From: Aurelia coerulea
Taxonomy: Eukaryota; Cnidaria; Scyphozoa; Semaeostomeae; Ulmaridae
Length of the DNA: 64,000 bases
NCBI GenBank assembly: GCA_039566865.1
Contig: CM076955.1
Coordinates: forward strand, 3,660,501-3,724,500
Direction: 5' to 3'
The notes beneath the pieces were generated by a model that searched no databases, was not told where the DNA came from, and worked only from the letters and a program-made list of their open reading frames with translations. Shown one piece after another: positions 22,761 to 33,604 of this stretch (position 1 is the first letter of the stretch; each line of letters begins with the position of its first letter). A program made the translations under genes and the position numbers.

Positions 22761-23759
22761 CATGAAAGCTGTATGGATAGATATACGAGAGAATTGATTC
22801 TCGCCAACAGACAAGATTCTGGAAGCAATACCTAAAATCTTTATTGAAAATCTGAAGAGTTAACGTTCATTTTATTGATTCAACTTGGTGCATATTTTCG
22901 AAACATTGCCTTTGCGTTATTTGATGCAATTTTGAGAATTATTTTGCAGAGTAAAGGAGGATAAAAGTTATGCCAACGAACACTTAGCAGATCTGTTTTT
23001 AAATCCAGTGCTGAAAAGTTTATCAAGATGCAAATTCTTCTTTGCAAAGAGAGTACAATTCAGGAAAGTCACAATCGACCATTGTGGAAAGTTCCAGAAA
23101 TAGAGTTAGGTGAAGACAATTTTATGAAAAACTTGGCTTCATAAATGCAATGAGAGTGAGAGTATCGCCGAGAATTGATAGAGCATTTTTAGAACTCAGA
23201 CTAAGATATTGGTAAATTGAACTTGGAACTTTTCGTTCTCGTTCACGGGATAAGATTGACTATCAAACGAGAAAATTTTGCCAACAAATGATTGAATAAC
23301 ATTCTACAAACTTGAGCTCAGGAAGGTCTAAATCAAAATCCCGAGCAGTAGAATTCATGTCGAAGCTTGCTTAAACTACAATGGGACTACAATTCAAATT
23401 CCAAAGCCAGGTTTAATCTTAGCTCAAGAAACTCCTTAAGATCAAGGTAACGTTTTTGCAATAACTTCCTGACAGCATAACTTGAAAGTTGTATTTAACA
23501 GCACAGACGAAATGGCAGCTGCAAAATATGAACTACGTCACCCCGGGCTGTCTTAATCAGAGGAAATATTTGGTCTTGGTTGCTGTGCAATGAAAACAGT
23601 TCTGTTTTTGACAAGATTTCTCTTAAACATAGCTAAACCTATGTAGGGCGGTAAAATAAATTAACTTACATTTAAATAGATTTTATATCCTTGAAGAAGA
23701 TATGGAATGTGCGCATTCTCAATGACGTAGAAAGGAGATGAGACGGATCAGTCTCTGTA
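22761..23759. other. Intergenic, no gene seen
   Basis: No recognisable exon, RNA or repeat. Confidence 0.4.
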
Positions 23760-24930
23760 AGAAGCCTACTGGAGAACAGTTGACATCCAAGCATCTCTTA
23801 ATAAGCAGGAAACGTCTTCAAGAAAACGTGATAAACGGTAGTTATCCCTGATTCGTGTGCATTTTATGTCCTTTGATTAAGATTTGAAGCCTCAGTAATG
23901 TCAACAAAGAGCCGTCTTTGAAGTAGTCCGCTTTTCCGTCGTCACTTTACGCCATGACAAGGGATCACGGACCCAATTTGGTATTCTCTGCTTCCCACCA
24001 TCCCAGCGCCTGGTGCTAAAAAGCTTCATTTATTTTAATTTCATACTTCACATGTACTTCGAAATAAGCGAGAAAGAGTTGAGATCAAACCATCGTTTGC
24101 GGTAAGTTTTTACACAGCTAGAAACGTGATAAGAAGCAAAGTTCCCTTTGCTTATGTGCATTTCATTTCCCTGAAGAATATATGCACCCTCAATAAAGCT
24201 TTCAGGTATTTTGCAAATATAGTGCTGCAAATGAATCTGTATCGAGAGATTATATACATTGATGTAAATGTTCGATTGAGTGGTGTTAGAGCTTGTAGAC
24301 TATTTTGCAAATTCGAACATTCTTCAGAGTTTCTACAAAATGTCGTTCAATCCTCTCTCGTGGAATAGCTAAAAGATCTACTGTATAAGAAGAAGAGTGG
24401 TTTTGATAGGGCATTAAAAGAACATGCCGAGAGAACATTCAGCATTAACTGAAGAAATTTTGGAATGACAAGAGAAGCTTCCTGCATGGTTAGAGCAAGA
24501 GAAACTTCCCTTTGCTTGAGTATGCTTTGTTTCCGTGTAGGATGTATGTGCAAAGAGACGCCTCGATTTGGTAAACAGAAGAGTTGTTTTGATAGGATAT
24601 TCAAAGAGCCTTCTGGAGGACTGTCTTGTCTTCACCAAGGCATCAATTGAAGACATTTTGGAATAACGAGAAAAGCAATCTTCATGATAGGTTCTCTTTA
24701 CTTGTGTACATTTCATTGCCTTAAACCATCTATATATGGAAGCTTAGTCACTGTGGTTTACAAGAGAGATGTTATTGCAGGACTTCTAAAGAAGCAGAAT
24801 TTGAGAACAGTTAACTTCCAAGCATCAACTGGAGTCATTTTGGACCAACGAGAGGAACAGTTTTTACAATTAGAAGAAAGGTTCCCTTTGCTTGTGTGCA
24901 TTTTATCTTCAAAGGTCTGTCAAGTTGAAA
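23760..24930. repeat. Degenerate tandem array upstream of the GPCR, unit about 187 bp
   Basis: The blocks GCATCAACTGGAG and TTCCCTTTGCTTGTGTGCAT recur in order near 23790/23850, 24151, 24440/24518, 24642/24704 and 24822/24894. Adjacent copies are 186-190 bp apart. Similarity is low but the order is kept. The last copy ends about 65 bp before the GPCR start, so it may include its promoter or 5' untranslated region. Confidence 0.6.
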
Positions 24931-24994
24931 GACGAGCGTTCGAAGATTTTCTGTGGAAGGACGAATCTTGAACAGCTATGCTCAAAATTCGTTA

Positions 24995-26632
24995 ATGAAA
25001 CGAAACAAAATGACAGACGACGCTTCGATAATCTCCATAACTCATATCGCGATAGTGTTCTTGCTAGGATTTTTTGGCAATTTGACAACGATTATCGTAA
25101 TTGCGAAGTATCGAGAGCTGCAAAGTACAACTCACTACTATATTCTTAACCTAGCAATCTCCGATTTTCTTATGTGCATTTCAACAACTGCAAGTCGTTT
25201 GTTCTTCATATTCGACAACAATTTCCTGATTTGCAAGTTCACAACTTTCACATCCAATTTCTTCTTTTGTTCGTCACTTTTCGCGATATTTTTCATCACA
25301 TACGATCGCTACATTTTCATATGCAACCCACTTTATTATCGTATGCATTCAGTTTCAACGAGAAACAAACTTTTGATCTCAACTGCCTGGATGGTAGCGT
25401 TCATGCTTGGTATTTTACCGTATGCAAACGTCCCACATATAGGCTTTGTCCAGTCAATTGCACATGGTCATAACTGCAGCTACAGACATGTCCTATCAGC
25501 TTATTACGTTATGTTTCTTGTTATATCCACTGAACTATTGCCGCCCATTGTTCTTTGCATCATGTACAGTAGGATATTCGTCGTTGCTAAGAAACATGCA
25601 ATCGAGATTGCTGTTCAGTTTAGAAACACAAAGTGCTTTTCAATGGACTGGCAGGAGCAGAGAAGGTTTACCGAGGCGTTGATGTCACCCTTTAAAAATC
25701 CCGCAAGTTTGTTGGAACGGCCAAAATCGATGGCTGAAAACGACCAAGCCAAGCAAATACGGGAGGTTTTGTTCAACAACTACAACACATGGAAACAGCA
25801 AAGACAAGAGGAATTGAAGAGGATATCAGAGCTGCACCTAAACGAGGATACAGAAGTGTTTGATGCTCCTACGCAAGATGAGAATTTATCTCAAGTGGGA
25901 AAGAGCCTCCGTAAATGGAAAAGGAAGGCAAACTCAAGCTCCTTAGAACCTGTGTTAATGAATTGGGTACCGGAGGACAGAGACGTTATTGAAGCTGAGA
26001 GCAGAAAAAACCGGCTGAAGAATAACAAGGTTGTTCCATTCCAGAACGACGAAATGACAAATACAGAGCGATCACGAAGGAAGACGGAGCCGGCGGAGGT
26101 CCAGCGAAAAAGGCCTGGGGTAAGGAAATATTTATCGTTAGTTAGATTCAGCAGCTTCATTCCGAATAGTGCGTCAAGAGAGCGAAATCATAGTGAAGGA
26201 GACTCGATGCATCGAGACCAAAGAACCGAGGGATCAAATCGTGGTGTCCGGGCAAACTCAAGTATCCGGAACACTGCTCGGTCGCGAGTAAGGCTCTTAG
26301 AGAGCCTATCAAAAGTCGTTTTCTGGAAGCGGAAAGACGGCAGTGGGCAATACGAAACAAAAAAAGAATTTAAAGCAGTGAGAATGATTGGCTTAGTTGT
26401 GGGGATGTTTGTTTTGTTGCATATTCCCAGAGCAATTATCGATATAATTGAAGTAACTGCAAAGAATATTCAGCTGCCATCTTGGATTTTGAACCTGGCC
26501 CTTTGTTTGACTTATTCGAGCCCGGCAGTCAATCCAATGATTTACGTCATCATCAAACGACAGTTTAGAAACGCTTTCATCAAATTCTGGTTCTGTGGAC
26601 GCATCAAAAGGAGACTTAGTGAGTGCCAATGA
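24995..26632 (+). CDS. Class A (rhodopsin-like) G-protein-coupled receptor, intronless
   Basis: A 545-residue seven-helix plasma-membrane receptor that would signal through G proteins. TM1 has GN (N29). TM2 has LNLAISD (D57). TM3 starts near C80 and ends in DRY (104-106). TM4 has W132. C161 in extracellular loop 2 can pair with C80, within the sequon NCS (160-162). TM5 has LLPPIVL, then YSRIFVVAKK. Intracellular loop 3 is about 255 residues, charged and low complexity. TM6 has HIPRA in place of the usual CWxP core (the Pro is kept). TM7 has NPMIY (513-517), followed by a short basic tail. YSRIF.VAKK recalls adenosine- or amine-type receptors, but the ligand cannot be named. The start is the first ATG after an in-frame TGA. 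M6 is an alternative start. Confidence 0.85.
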   Translation: MKRNKMTDDASIISITHIAIVFLLGFFGNLTTIIVIAKYRELQSTTHYYILNLAISDFLMCISTTASRLFFIFDNNFLICKFTTFTSNFFFCSSLFAIFFITYDRYIFICNPLYYRMHSVSTRNKLLISTAWMVAFMLGILPYANVPHIGFVQSIAHGHNCSYRHVLSAYYVMFLVISTELLPPIVLCIMYSRIFVVAKKHAIEIAVQFRNTKCFSMDWQEQRRFTEALMSPFKNPASLLERPKSMAENDQAKQIREVLFNNYNTWKQQRQEELKRISELHLNEDTEVFDAPTQDENLSQVGKSLRKWKRKANSSSLEPVLMNWVPEDRDVIEAESRKNRLKNNKVVPFQNDEMTNTERSRRKTEPAEVQRKRPGVRKYLSLVRFSSFIPNSASRERNHSEGDSMHRDQRTEGSNRGVRANSSIRNTARSRVRLLESLSKVVFWKRKDGSGQYETKKEFKAVRMIGLVVGMFVLLHIPRAIIDIIEVTAKNIQLPSWILNLALCLTYSSPAVNPMIYVIIKRQFRNAFIKFWFCGRIKRRLSECQ

Positions 26633-26710
26633 TATTAGAGGATCTACCGATTAAGTTAAATGTACGAAGAATTCTCTTAAAACTCGTACTGCTAAAACCG
26701 TGTCATTTGT
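26633..26710. other. 3' flank of the GPCR
   Basis: No AATAAA is seen before the adjoining inverted-repeat element. A GAATAAACAC occurs near 27051 inside that element. Confidence 0.35.
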
Positions 26711-27085
26711 TCAAGGGCGCCTACCTTGAGAGAGTGTGTTTATTCCCGGTACTGTACGCGTAGTAATTGGTGTTCTATGACCCGGTCCTGTTAATCTTTG
26801 TACAGGGATTTTCAAATCCTAACGCCTGTTAGTGTTGACCCATCAAAAATCACGCTGTCTGATTCCCTGCGGCCATATCGTATAACAGTTGATCTCATGT
26901 TACATAAACACCGGAGTTTGAAACCACAAAGTTATTCATACGTCATCTCAACCTTGAGAGGACTGACTCTATGTACTGCTGTGTCACGGTACGGTTCTAG
27001 GACACTTTCTGTACTGGGTCACAGGACACCAATTACTCTACAGTACTGGGAATAAACACACTTCCTACAAGGTAGGCGCCCTTGA
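26711..27085. mobile_element. Inverted-repeat element with TCAAGGGCGCC ends
   Basis: Arms of about 80 bp pair. The left includes GGGCGCCTACCTTG and TAATTGGTGTTC, and the right includes their complements, ending GGCGCCCTTGA. The flanking 9-mers GTCATTTGT and TTCAATGCA do not match. Confidence 0.7.
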
Positions 27086-27423
27086 TTCAATGCAAAACTT
27101 TTGTTCTTCTAAATTTCAAGAACAGTATCTGTCATCAGTGACACGAAATTTTACGACTGATCTTTGCTTTTACAATTGTAAACATCTTTCACTCATTTTA
27201 CAGTATGCTAACATCTCATAAATTATTCACAAACCTTGCAGTGATCTCAGCTCTCAGCACTCGATTAATTGCCTTCTTATTTTCTTCAATTTCCTTTCTC
27301 ATTCCTTTCAATTCTTTGGTTGTACTTTCATCTTGTAAATTATTGTTCTGTGATGTAGAAACAGAAGTAAACATGAAAGCAAGGGTAGTGGACATTTCAT
27401 AAGGAAAATGTTGATTCCAGTAT
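27086..27423. other. Intergenic, no gene seen
   Basis: Unique-looking sequence with no supportable exon. Confidence 0.4.
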
Positions 27424-27432
27424 AGCCATCAA

Positions 27433-27773
27433 TATCCCGGGGAGGGGGGGGGGGCAGTTGATATATTTTGCTGACGAGATGTGCACTCCTTTCCGGGTAT
27501 CGTTTTCGCCTCTTTTTCTAACGCCGGGTATCGAAAGGAGACAACTTTTCTAGAGCCGGTTGTCGAGCTAGTAGTTATTCTAGAGTTTCTAGAGCTAGTA
27601 GTTATTTCCTCGTTTTGGAGTGTATCTTTTACGTTCTGGAGTATACTTTTCGCTGATTTTTTCTAAAGCCGGCTATCAATTGGAGGAAAAAATTCTAAAG
27701 CCGGGTGATAAAATCATCTCTTGGAGTGTACACCCCCATAGAAATGAAAGTCAACTGCCCCCCCCCCCCCCCG
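27433..27773. mobile_element. Family E element (poly-G to poly-C capped)
   Basis: It opens with CCCGGGGAGGGGGGGGGGG then CAGTTGATA, and closes with TCAACTG then a C run and CCGG. GCCATCAAT (27424-27432) and GCTATCAAT (27774-27782) match at 8 of 9. The interior repeats GCCGGGTATCG, GAGCCGGTTGTCG and GAGCTAGTAGTTAT with variation. Confidence 0.65.
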
Positions 27774-27782
27774 GCTATCAAT

Positions 27783-28416
27783 CCTTCGTCAATTTTCTGA
27801 ATAAAGGCTGTCATTCTATTTTGGCTCTTATGGGACTGGACTGTGCAAAATTTATTATAAGACATGGCCGGTGGAGTTGAAAAATCTTTGCAGAAAAATC
27901 TGCTCATCCCGTAATGAAATTATTGCAAAAAAATCAACTGCCCCGTCACTCTTTCCTCAACAAATATTTCTGCCCCGTATTCATGACTAACAAATGTTGT
28001 ATAGTAGCACCGATGAATTAGCTAAAGACCACAACAAAATCTATTCTTGTCCTTATGATTCTTTAGCAACCAGAAAATGGACTTTGAAGATGAAGAGATA
28101 TGACTGATAAATCGTTCTTGCAAACAACTGAACTGACAAGGAAAATTTGCTTCATTTGAAATACATCCTTCCAAGCATTTCTCATCTTGGTGAGCATATA
28201 AATTGTTACTTCCCCGTACAAATTTGCTTTATAAAACGTGTTGACCCAGCTCTGTACAAGCTCAAAAGCGTAGTTGCCCCGTTACGTTTTGCACCCTTTG
28301 CAACCGGCCATGTTATGTTGCTGTTGTTGTTATTGAATTATTTTGATTTGATATTTACATAGCTAACAATATATACAATATATACAAAGTTAACTAATCT
28401 AAATTGAATGAAATTA
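27783..28416. other. Intergenic, no gene seen
   Basis: No exon or element boundaries could be supported. Some tetranucleotide runs occur near 28315-28345 (GTTGTTGTTATTG). Confidence 0.4.
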
Positions 28417-28459
28417 AGACTGCGTTCACACGATGCTAATGTGACGGATAGGCCTCTCG

Positions 28460-28806
28460 CCCAGGGGGGACACTCGGCTCATACGCATACGGGGGGGGGT
28501 CAGTCCGAGAAATTTTCAGGAGCCCCAAAAATATCAGTTTAGCTTCATTACAATCCAAAAATATCAGCTCATTTTATACCTTGACATCTGTAAACGAACA
28601 TAAAATATCCTGAAACAATGCAAATTGAGGCAAGGATTGTCTCTAATGCACCCAAAAATATCATTTTCAAAATATTTGATGCCCAAAAGTATCAAAAACA
28701 TAATTTCAGCTCATTTGGACCCAAAAATATCACTTTTGGCAATATTTTGACCCAAAAATATCGGACTTACCTCCCCGTATGTGCATGTGCTGAGTGCCCC
28801 CCCTGG
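28460..28806. mobile_element. Family E element with perfect 9-bp duplication
   Basis: The ends CCAGGGGGGACACTCGG and CTGAGTGCCCCCCCTGG, extended by CATACGGGG/CCCCGTATG, form inverted termini of about 34 bp. GGCCTCTCG flanks both sides (28451-28459 and 28807-28815). The interior repeats CCCAAAAATATCA about every 35-60 bp. Confidence 0.78.
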
Positions 28807-28893
28807 GGCCTCTCGTTCACACGAAAACGTCACATTATTTGCCGGTAGATTTTGAAAACGGTAGATTTTGAAAACGGAACTCTTTGAAAACGG

Positions 28894-29917
28894 TAGGGTA
28901 GGGTGGGGTAATGTGTGTCTAAAATGAGCAAAATCTCACAATGAAGAGCTGGTAAAGCGAGACTAAAATGAAAAACATTTTAAAAGTTTCGTTTAATTGA
29001 CATTCGGTGCTTCTTCTTTCTTGGGAAAAAATCTCAGGTTTGACAAAGGCAGTTAAATATTTTTAAAAAATGTTCTCTTTTGGCAACTAAAATAGGCCTA
29101 CTTTTTCCTACGAGCGGGAAAAGTGGGTCTATTTTCAAAACTTGTATTAAATCGGAATATGAAAGGCTAAATGATTAAAAAAATTAATGGACTTACATTT
29201 CTCAACTGTTCTTTATTCAATAAAATCACAGTCTTTACCTTTTATCGCAAGCAATCCGTTCCCGCGACGAAAATAAAACTACCGTCATTATGCTGTGATC
29301 CACTATCATTGCGACTTGCAAGTCAGTGATCGAATTTGATAATAACAGTCAAAAAAAGATGTTTGCAGTATGTTTACTCCAATTTACTGGTTACCAGACA
29401 GCAACTGCGGTAATAGGAAACCCGTTTTCGCATTTTAGACAGAAAACAACGTGGCAAGATGAATATAAGTGCGACAATTTTAAGCAACTCAAGGCTTCGT
29501 TGAATTTGAATTATGGCTAAATTCTCAGTAGGCCCACATCACCCCACCTGGTAAAAAAATAAAAATAAAAAGAACAATAGCGTCAATGACTTCGAAACAA
29601 ACGTTATTTTATTCGTAAAAGACCAAACTCTTACCTCATGGTCATTAAATTGACCAGAAAAGCAAAACAACAGTGGCAGGAGAAAGTTTTACTGGGCTTT
29701 GAAATTCTTGCACAGTAGGCCGTTCAGTAAAGTTATTTTATAAAACGAATGGAGATACATCTAAGACGAATGTTTTATGTAAAAAGGTAGTTTATTATGT
29801 AGACATTAAAAGAAAAATAGCCAGCCTTTCTTCCATTTAACGAGGAAGGATATTTCTAGCGAAAAGCTCAGTAGACCCACTTTACCCCGTAGACCCACAT
29901 TACCCCACCCTACCCTA
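28894..29917. mobile_element. Inverted-repeat element J with G-rich ends
   Basis: The left TAGGGTAGGGTGGGGTAATG is matched by CATTACCCCACCCTACCCTA at the right. The interior also has GTAGGCCCACATCACCCCACC near 29528. The inside shows no transposase. The small open frame at 29326-29520 has no motif. Confidence 0.6.
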
Positions 29918-30039
29918 TCGTGTGAACGCTAGCTCAAATTTTGCTACCGTCACATTTTTCACCGTTTTAAAAATGCGCCGGCATCGTGTGAACACAGTCT
30001 AAAATGAAATAAATTTTCAATGAAATTAAATTGTTATAA

Positions 30040-30290
30040 AATGGACTTTGCACTTTTCCACTGCACCATCAACCATCATCGCATTTCTCAATGCCACTTT
30101 TTCAAATCCGATGAAGGAGGAAATTTCATCTTGGACTGGGAATGAAATTTGACTGTTAAAGAGCCATCATTGGCACCTACGGTCCTTTGCGGACATGCAT
30201 GCTACGATTTTAGTCTGTCTGAAAATCAAATTTGGCCCATGGATCCACAGTGCAATATGTAAACTGACAGAGCAGTTCAACTAGAATTAA
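30040..30290 (+). repeat. Dispersed repeat family G
   Basis: AAAGAGCCATCATTGG, CCTTTGCGG and GACTGTCTGAAAATCAAATT-type blocks followed by GGATCCACA recur in the same order near 42800-43150 (there interrupted by an M element) and inverted near 60240-60345. Confidence 0.6.
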
Positions 30291-30291
30291 A

Positions 30292-30470
30292 GTGAATCAA
30301 CGGAGCTAAGTAGAGGCAATCTATAAATAGGGCAAAGAACACTCCTACGCAGGCTATCATTCCTCTTGCTAAACAATATCCACTGACGTCTCGAAATCAT
30401 CAAATACAATAGGCTAATAATAGAATACCCAGACTCCTTCCGCGCGGGGCTTTTATCTCCGTTGATAAGT
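30292..30470. mobile_element. Family K inverted-repeat element
   Basis: It is bounded by GAATCAACGGAGCT and ATCTCCGTTGAT, and the right half carries GCGCGGGGCTTTTATC. The copy at 35268-35568 shares the ends and the AAAAGCCCCGCGC block in inverted orientation. Confidence 0.55.
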
Positions 30471-30488
30471 TGTTCAACTATTGCAGTG

Positions 30489-31073
30489 AACAAGGGCAGA
30501 TTTGGTAGGACAATAGTACGAGTTTGTTTTGATTGACACCGCAATTCAAAGCGATTAGCGATTGCAGACATAGGAAATTCTCTCAACCAGTAATTCAAAA
30601 CAAGCAAAGCCACTCTGAAGTCCAGGTAGCTAGCTCGCTCGTTGTGGATTCCAGAAATTGTTTTTAAGAGCAAACATGAGCATAGATCGAAAGGAGGAGG
30701 ATATATCTACATATCCACCTAGGGGATTTTATTTTTTTGGTTCAGAAGCTGAGCAGTAAGTGTTTTAATTACACACAAAAATAAGAGAATTGAATCGCTT
30801 CCCAGTCGGCTATGGAATAAACAAAATTAAATGCCCGAGGTAGATGTGCAGATATATCCTTCTTCTTTCGATTTGTCCTAATGTTTTCTCTTACAAATAG
30901 TTTCTGGAATGCACAACGAGCGTGCTAGCTACCTGGGTTTCAGAGCAACTTTTGCGGCTTTGTTTGTTTTGAATTACTGGTTGAGGGAATTTCCTTTGTC
31001 TGCAATCACTAATCGCTTTGAATTAAGGTGTCAACAAAAGCAACTCATGCTATTATGTTTCAAAATCGCCCCC
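30489..31073. mobile_element. Family A element with decayed right end
   Basis: The left end AACAAGGGCAG, the paired AGCTAGCTCGCTCG / GTGCTAGCTACC blocks and the central ATCGCTTCCC are family A. The right end stops at CAAAATCGCCCCCC without the usual terminus. No target duplication was found. Confidence 0.78.
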
Positions 31074-31528
31074 CTCCCGGTGCTTCTGGCCACTTAGAGC
31101 TCCGTTGTCAAAATATACCATTTTCAAAATCTGCCAGAAAAAAAATGTGCCGTCTTCGTGAGTGTGAATAGGAGGCTTGTCGGTCACATTCAAATTGTGG
31201 TGGTATAATGGGTATAATGTGAACGTAGTCTTAGTTATAGCCTACGTCACCGTCATTCTCTATCGTATATTATCATATTCCTGTTGTCTGTTTGCAGTTT
31301 TCTATCCTGTTTTCAATGGTTCAATCTTCTTCACCGGACTTTTCTTGTTAAGATGATTTCTACGTGAAACTTTTAGCCTTGAACAAGGCTTTTTGACAAT
31401 TTTAAGCAAGCTTAAACAAGTATTTGATTAAACCTTTTGTCGCCTGCGTACTACCTGCTAAATCACAAAGGCGATCAACTCTGTTTACAACATGGAAATT
31501 GTTGCTTTTTGTCGGCTCTTTTGTTCTA
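31074..31528. other. Intergenic, possible remnant of element I
   Basis: ATGTGAACGTAGTCTTA near 31220 resembles the right end of element I. No exon was seen. Confidence 0.4.
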
Positions 31529-31537
31529 AGTTTAAGC

Positions 31538-31788
31538 ATGGGTAGTTAGACACTGCTGGTGTGCTTCTATGGAGGAGCGCTGGATAATATGTATCTGCGG
31601 GGAAAATTTTTTATAGTACTGCGGAGGAGATATCGGAAGCGAAGAGAGAAGGAGAGAGAAGAATTTTAATAGTTTAATATTTTCGTTATTTCGACATCTT
31701 CCGCAGTACTATAAGAAATTTTCCCCCGCAGATACATATTATCCAGCGCTCCTCCATAGAAGCACACCAGCAGTGTCTAACTACCCAT
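31538..31788. mobile_element. Near-perfect foldback element, arms about 95 bp
   Basis: ATGGGTAGTTAGACACTG through GCGGAGGAGA on the left pairs almost base for base with the right arm ending CAGTGTCTAACTACCCAT. A purine-rich spacer of about 55 bp separates them. The flanks AGTTTAAGC (31529-31537) and GGTTTAAGC (31789-31797) match at 8 of 9. Confidence 0.75.
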
Positions 31789-31955
31789 GGTTTAAGCAGA
31801 AAAGGGATTTCGTCTGAAGAAGGTCTGAAAACAAGAGAACAATCGTTTATTGTACTATTAGCCAATCGAATGAGCAAAACTATCTGACACCATACGAATG
31901 ACTGTTAGTTTCATTGTTTCAAGAAGGCCAAGGTCAGATGGAAACCTTTCGATTA

Positions 31956-32405
31956 CAGTAAGGACCACATTTAAGAAACCACTTTTTCCACACCTTGGCC
32001 TAAACAGTTTCTTATATCTCTGATTCTTTTCATTTTTTTAGGCTGAAAGTTTCTCAAGTTTCTAATTTCTTTTCTGGAAAGTCCTGGAAAAATAGGTTAC
32101 AACAGAATGAGGTTATTCATAGATAGATTAGCCATAGGTGTACGTTAGCAGTGATTGTGAAGAACATCACTTGAAATTTAGATACAAATCGGTTAAATCA
32201 AAGCCATCAGTAGCAAGTTTTTATGAGCCCTGCATGAAGTGGAATACTCCCCAGACCATCAGACCTGGACTTAGTGTTGATCAAAATACAAGAAACTTTA
32301 TTTTTGGTATGAGCCTCAAACGTTTCTTGTAAGTAGGGGAGCTAATTATTTTTCAGTAGCCTAAAAGTTTCTTTTAGGTGGTTTCTTAAATGCGGGGCTT
32401 TACTG
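31956..32405. mobile_element. Mariner-like TIR element, TA target
   Basis: The ends CAGTAAGGACCACATTTAAG and TTAAATGCGGGGCTTTACTG are inverted, each next to TA. TTAAGAAACCAC and its complement are shared. No transposase. The open frame at 32138-32332 is not a recognisable protein. Confidence 0.6.
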
Positions 32406-32407
32406 TA

Positions 32408-32708
32408 TTTATGCTCTCGGCTCAGCAACAACTTTTACTACTCAACACCGAGCTGAGCTTCATTTCTATTTTTAGAAACGATTGCTCCCTAAAGCAAAGG
32501 TAAAGACTTCTAATTCATAGAAATTGGCTCTGGGGTTTTCGCCTCTTTTTTCTAGCGCCGGGTATCGAAAGAAGGCAATTTTTGTTCGAACCGGTTGTCA
32601 AAAGGGGGTATTTTGTTGGAGCGAGTTGTTATTTCAGCAATGCTAACTGTAGTTTATTGAAGAATTATAAAAAAGTACCCCCCGAGGTTTCGGGGGCCTC
32701 GTTACTAT
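32408..32708. other. Intergenic, family E-like fragment
   Basis: TTTCGCCTCTTTTTTCTAGC then GCCGGGTATCGAAAG near 32538-32575 matches the interior of the family E copy at 27433. It may be an older E copy ending near the CCCCCGAGG/GGGGGCCTC stretch at 32680-32700. Confidence 0.45.
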
Positions 32709-32717
32709 GGTCCAACC

Positions 32718-33148
32718 CCGGGGGGGGCACTCCCATACTTGACCTGACGGGATGTGCCGCTCAACAGGGTGTCCTTTTGCGGTAAAAATTATGCGACAGG
32801 GTGTCATTTTCTAGCGAAAATTATGCGACAGGGTATTATAATAGGTAAAAAAATTATGCGACAGGGTATCACAAGCAAAAATTGCGTTCTACACTGTATT
32901 TGAGAGGCAAAATTTTTATGCGACAGGGTATCACAAGCAAAAATTGCGTTCTACACTGTATTTGAGAGGCAAAATTTTTATGCGACAGGGTATCACAAGC
33001 AAAAATTGCGTTCTACACTGTATTTGAGAGGCAAAATTTTTATGCGACAGGGTATACTTTTGGCCTATTTTTTATGCGACAGGGTGCAGGGTGTGGAGAG
33101 GTTTTCCGCACACCCCCGTCACTTCCCTAGTCAAGTACCCCCCCCGGG
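32718..33148. mobile_element. Family E element with internal 62-bp tandem repeats
   Basis: It is capped by CCGGGGGGGGCACTCCC and GTACCCCCCCCGG. GGTCCAACC flanks both sides perfectly (32709-32717 and 33149-33157). TTATGCGACAGGGT recurs about eight times inside. No coding content. Confidence 0.8.
32856..33041. repeat. Three tandem 62-bp repeats
   Basis: ATGCGACAGGGTATCACAAG begins units at 32856, 32918 and 32980, and a fourth partial unit starts at 33042. The units are essentially identical, which points to recent expansion. Confidence 0.9.
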
Positions 33149-33157
33149 GGTCCAACC

Positions 33158-33604
33158 TTTGCTGCTGTACACAGCATTTACTGAACCGTATTTATGTCTA
33201 GTTTAGTTAGTATCGTTTCCGTTTTGGATCTTATTGTAATAATTAACCAATCAGTTGAGCAGATCTATTTGATAACAATAAATTCATAACGTGTTAACAA
33301 ATGATAACAATGTTGCATTGTTCTCCAAGTAGATACAGTAGACCCAAAAGATCAGACTATTGCGTCACAACTCTCAATTTCATGATTTCAAAAGCATTGG
33401 TTTTGCGGTCCATTGATCACGCAACAAAAGAAAACAGCACGGGCCCTAAATTGTGATTGGCCAACCCTTCTTGGACGGGACGAACAAGAACCAGATCAGA
33501 GTGAACCAACTCCGAAATGACGAGGCACAAAAGAAGACGTTCAAGAGAAACCTGAAATTGTATGGCAAAAAGAGGAACCCGAAAGGATTGTGAAGAATGC
33601 CAGC
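33158..33604. other. Region upstream of the first carrier gene
   Basis: It presumably holds the promoter and 5' untranslated region, but no core element can be supported. The coding frame is open from a TGA near 33519 without an ATG before 33605. Confidence 0.45.

Larger units (their letters stand above)
28417..30000. mobile_element. Inverted-repeat element I, 1.6 kb, with two nested elements
   Basis: The left end AGACTGCGTTCACACGATGC is matched by GCATCGTGTGAACACAGTCT at the right. A third GTTCACACGAAAACGTCAC lies at 28815. The flank AATGAAATT resembles the AATGAAAT after the right end. It is interrupted by family E (28460-28806) and contains element J (28894-29917). Confidence 0.65.

Noticed and set aside
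22525..22797. Small Cys-containing protein-like frame
   Set aside because: The frame spans a tandem duplication, starts without a good ATG, and has no splice partner or known motif.
32856..33050. CRISPR-like array
   Set aside because: The 62-bp units are contiguous repeats without variable spacers, inside a transposable element of animal DNA.
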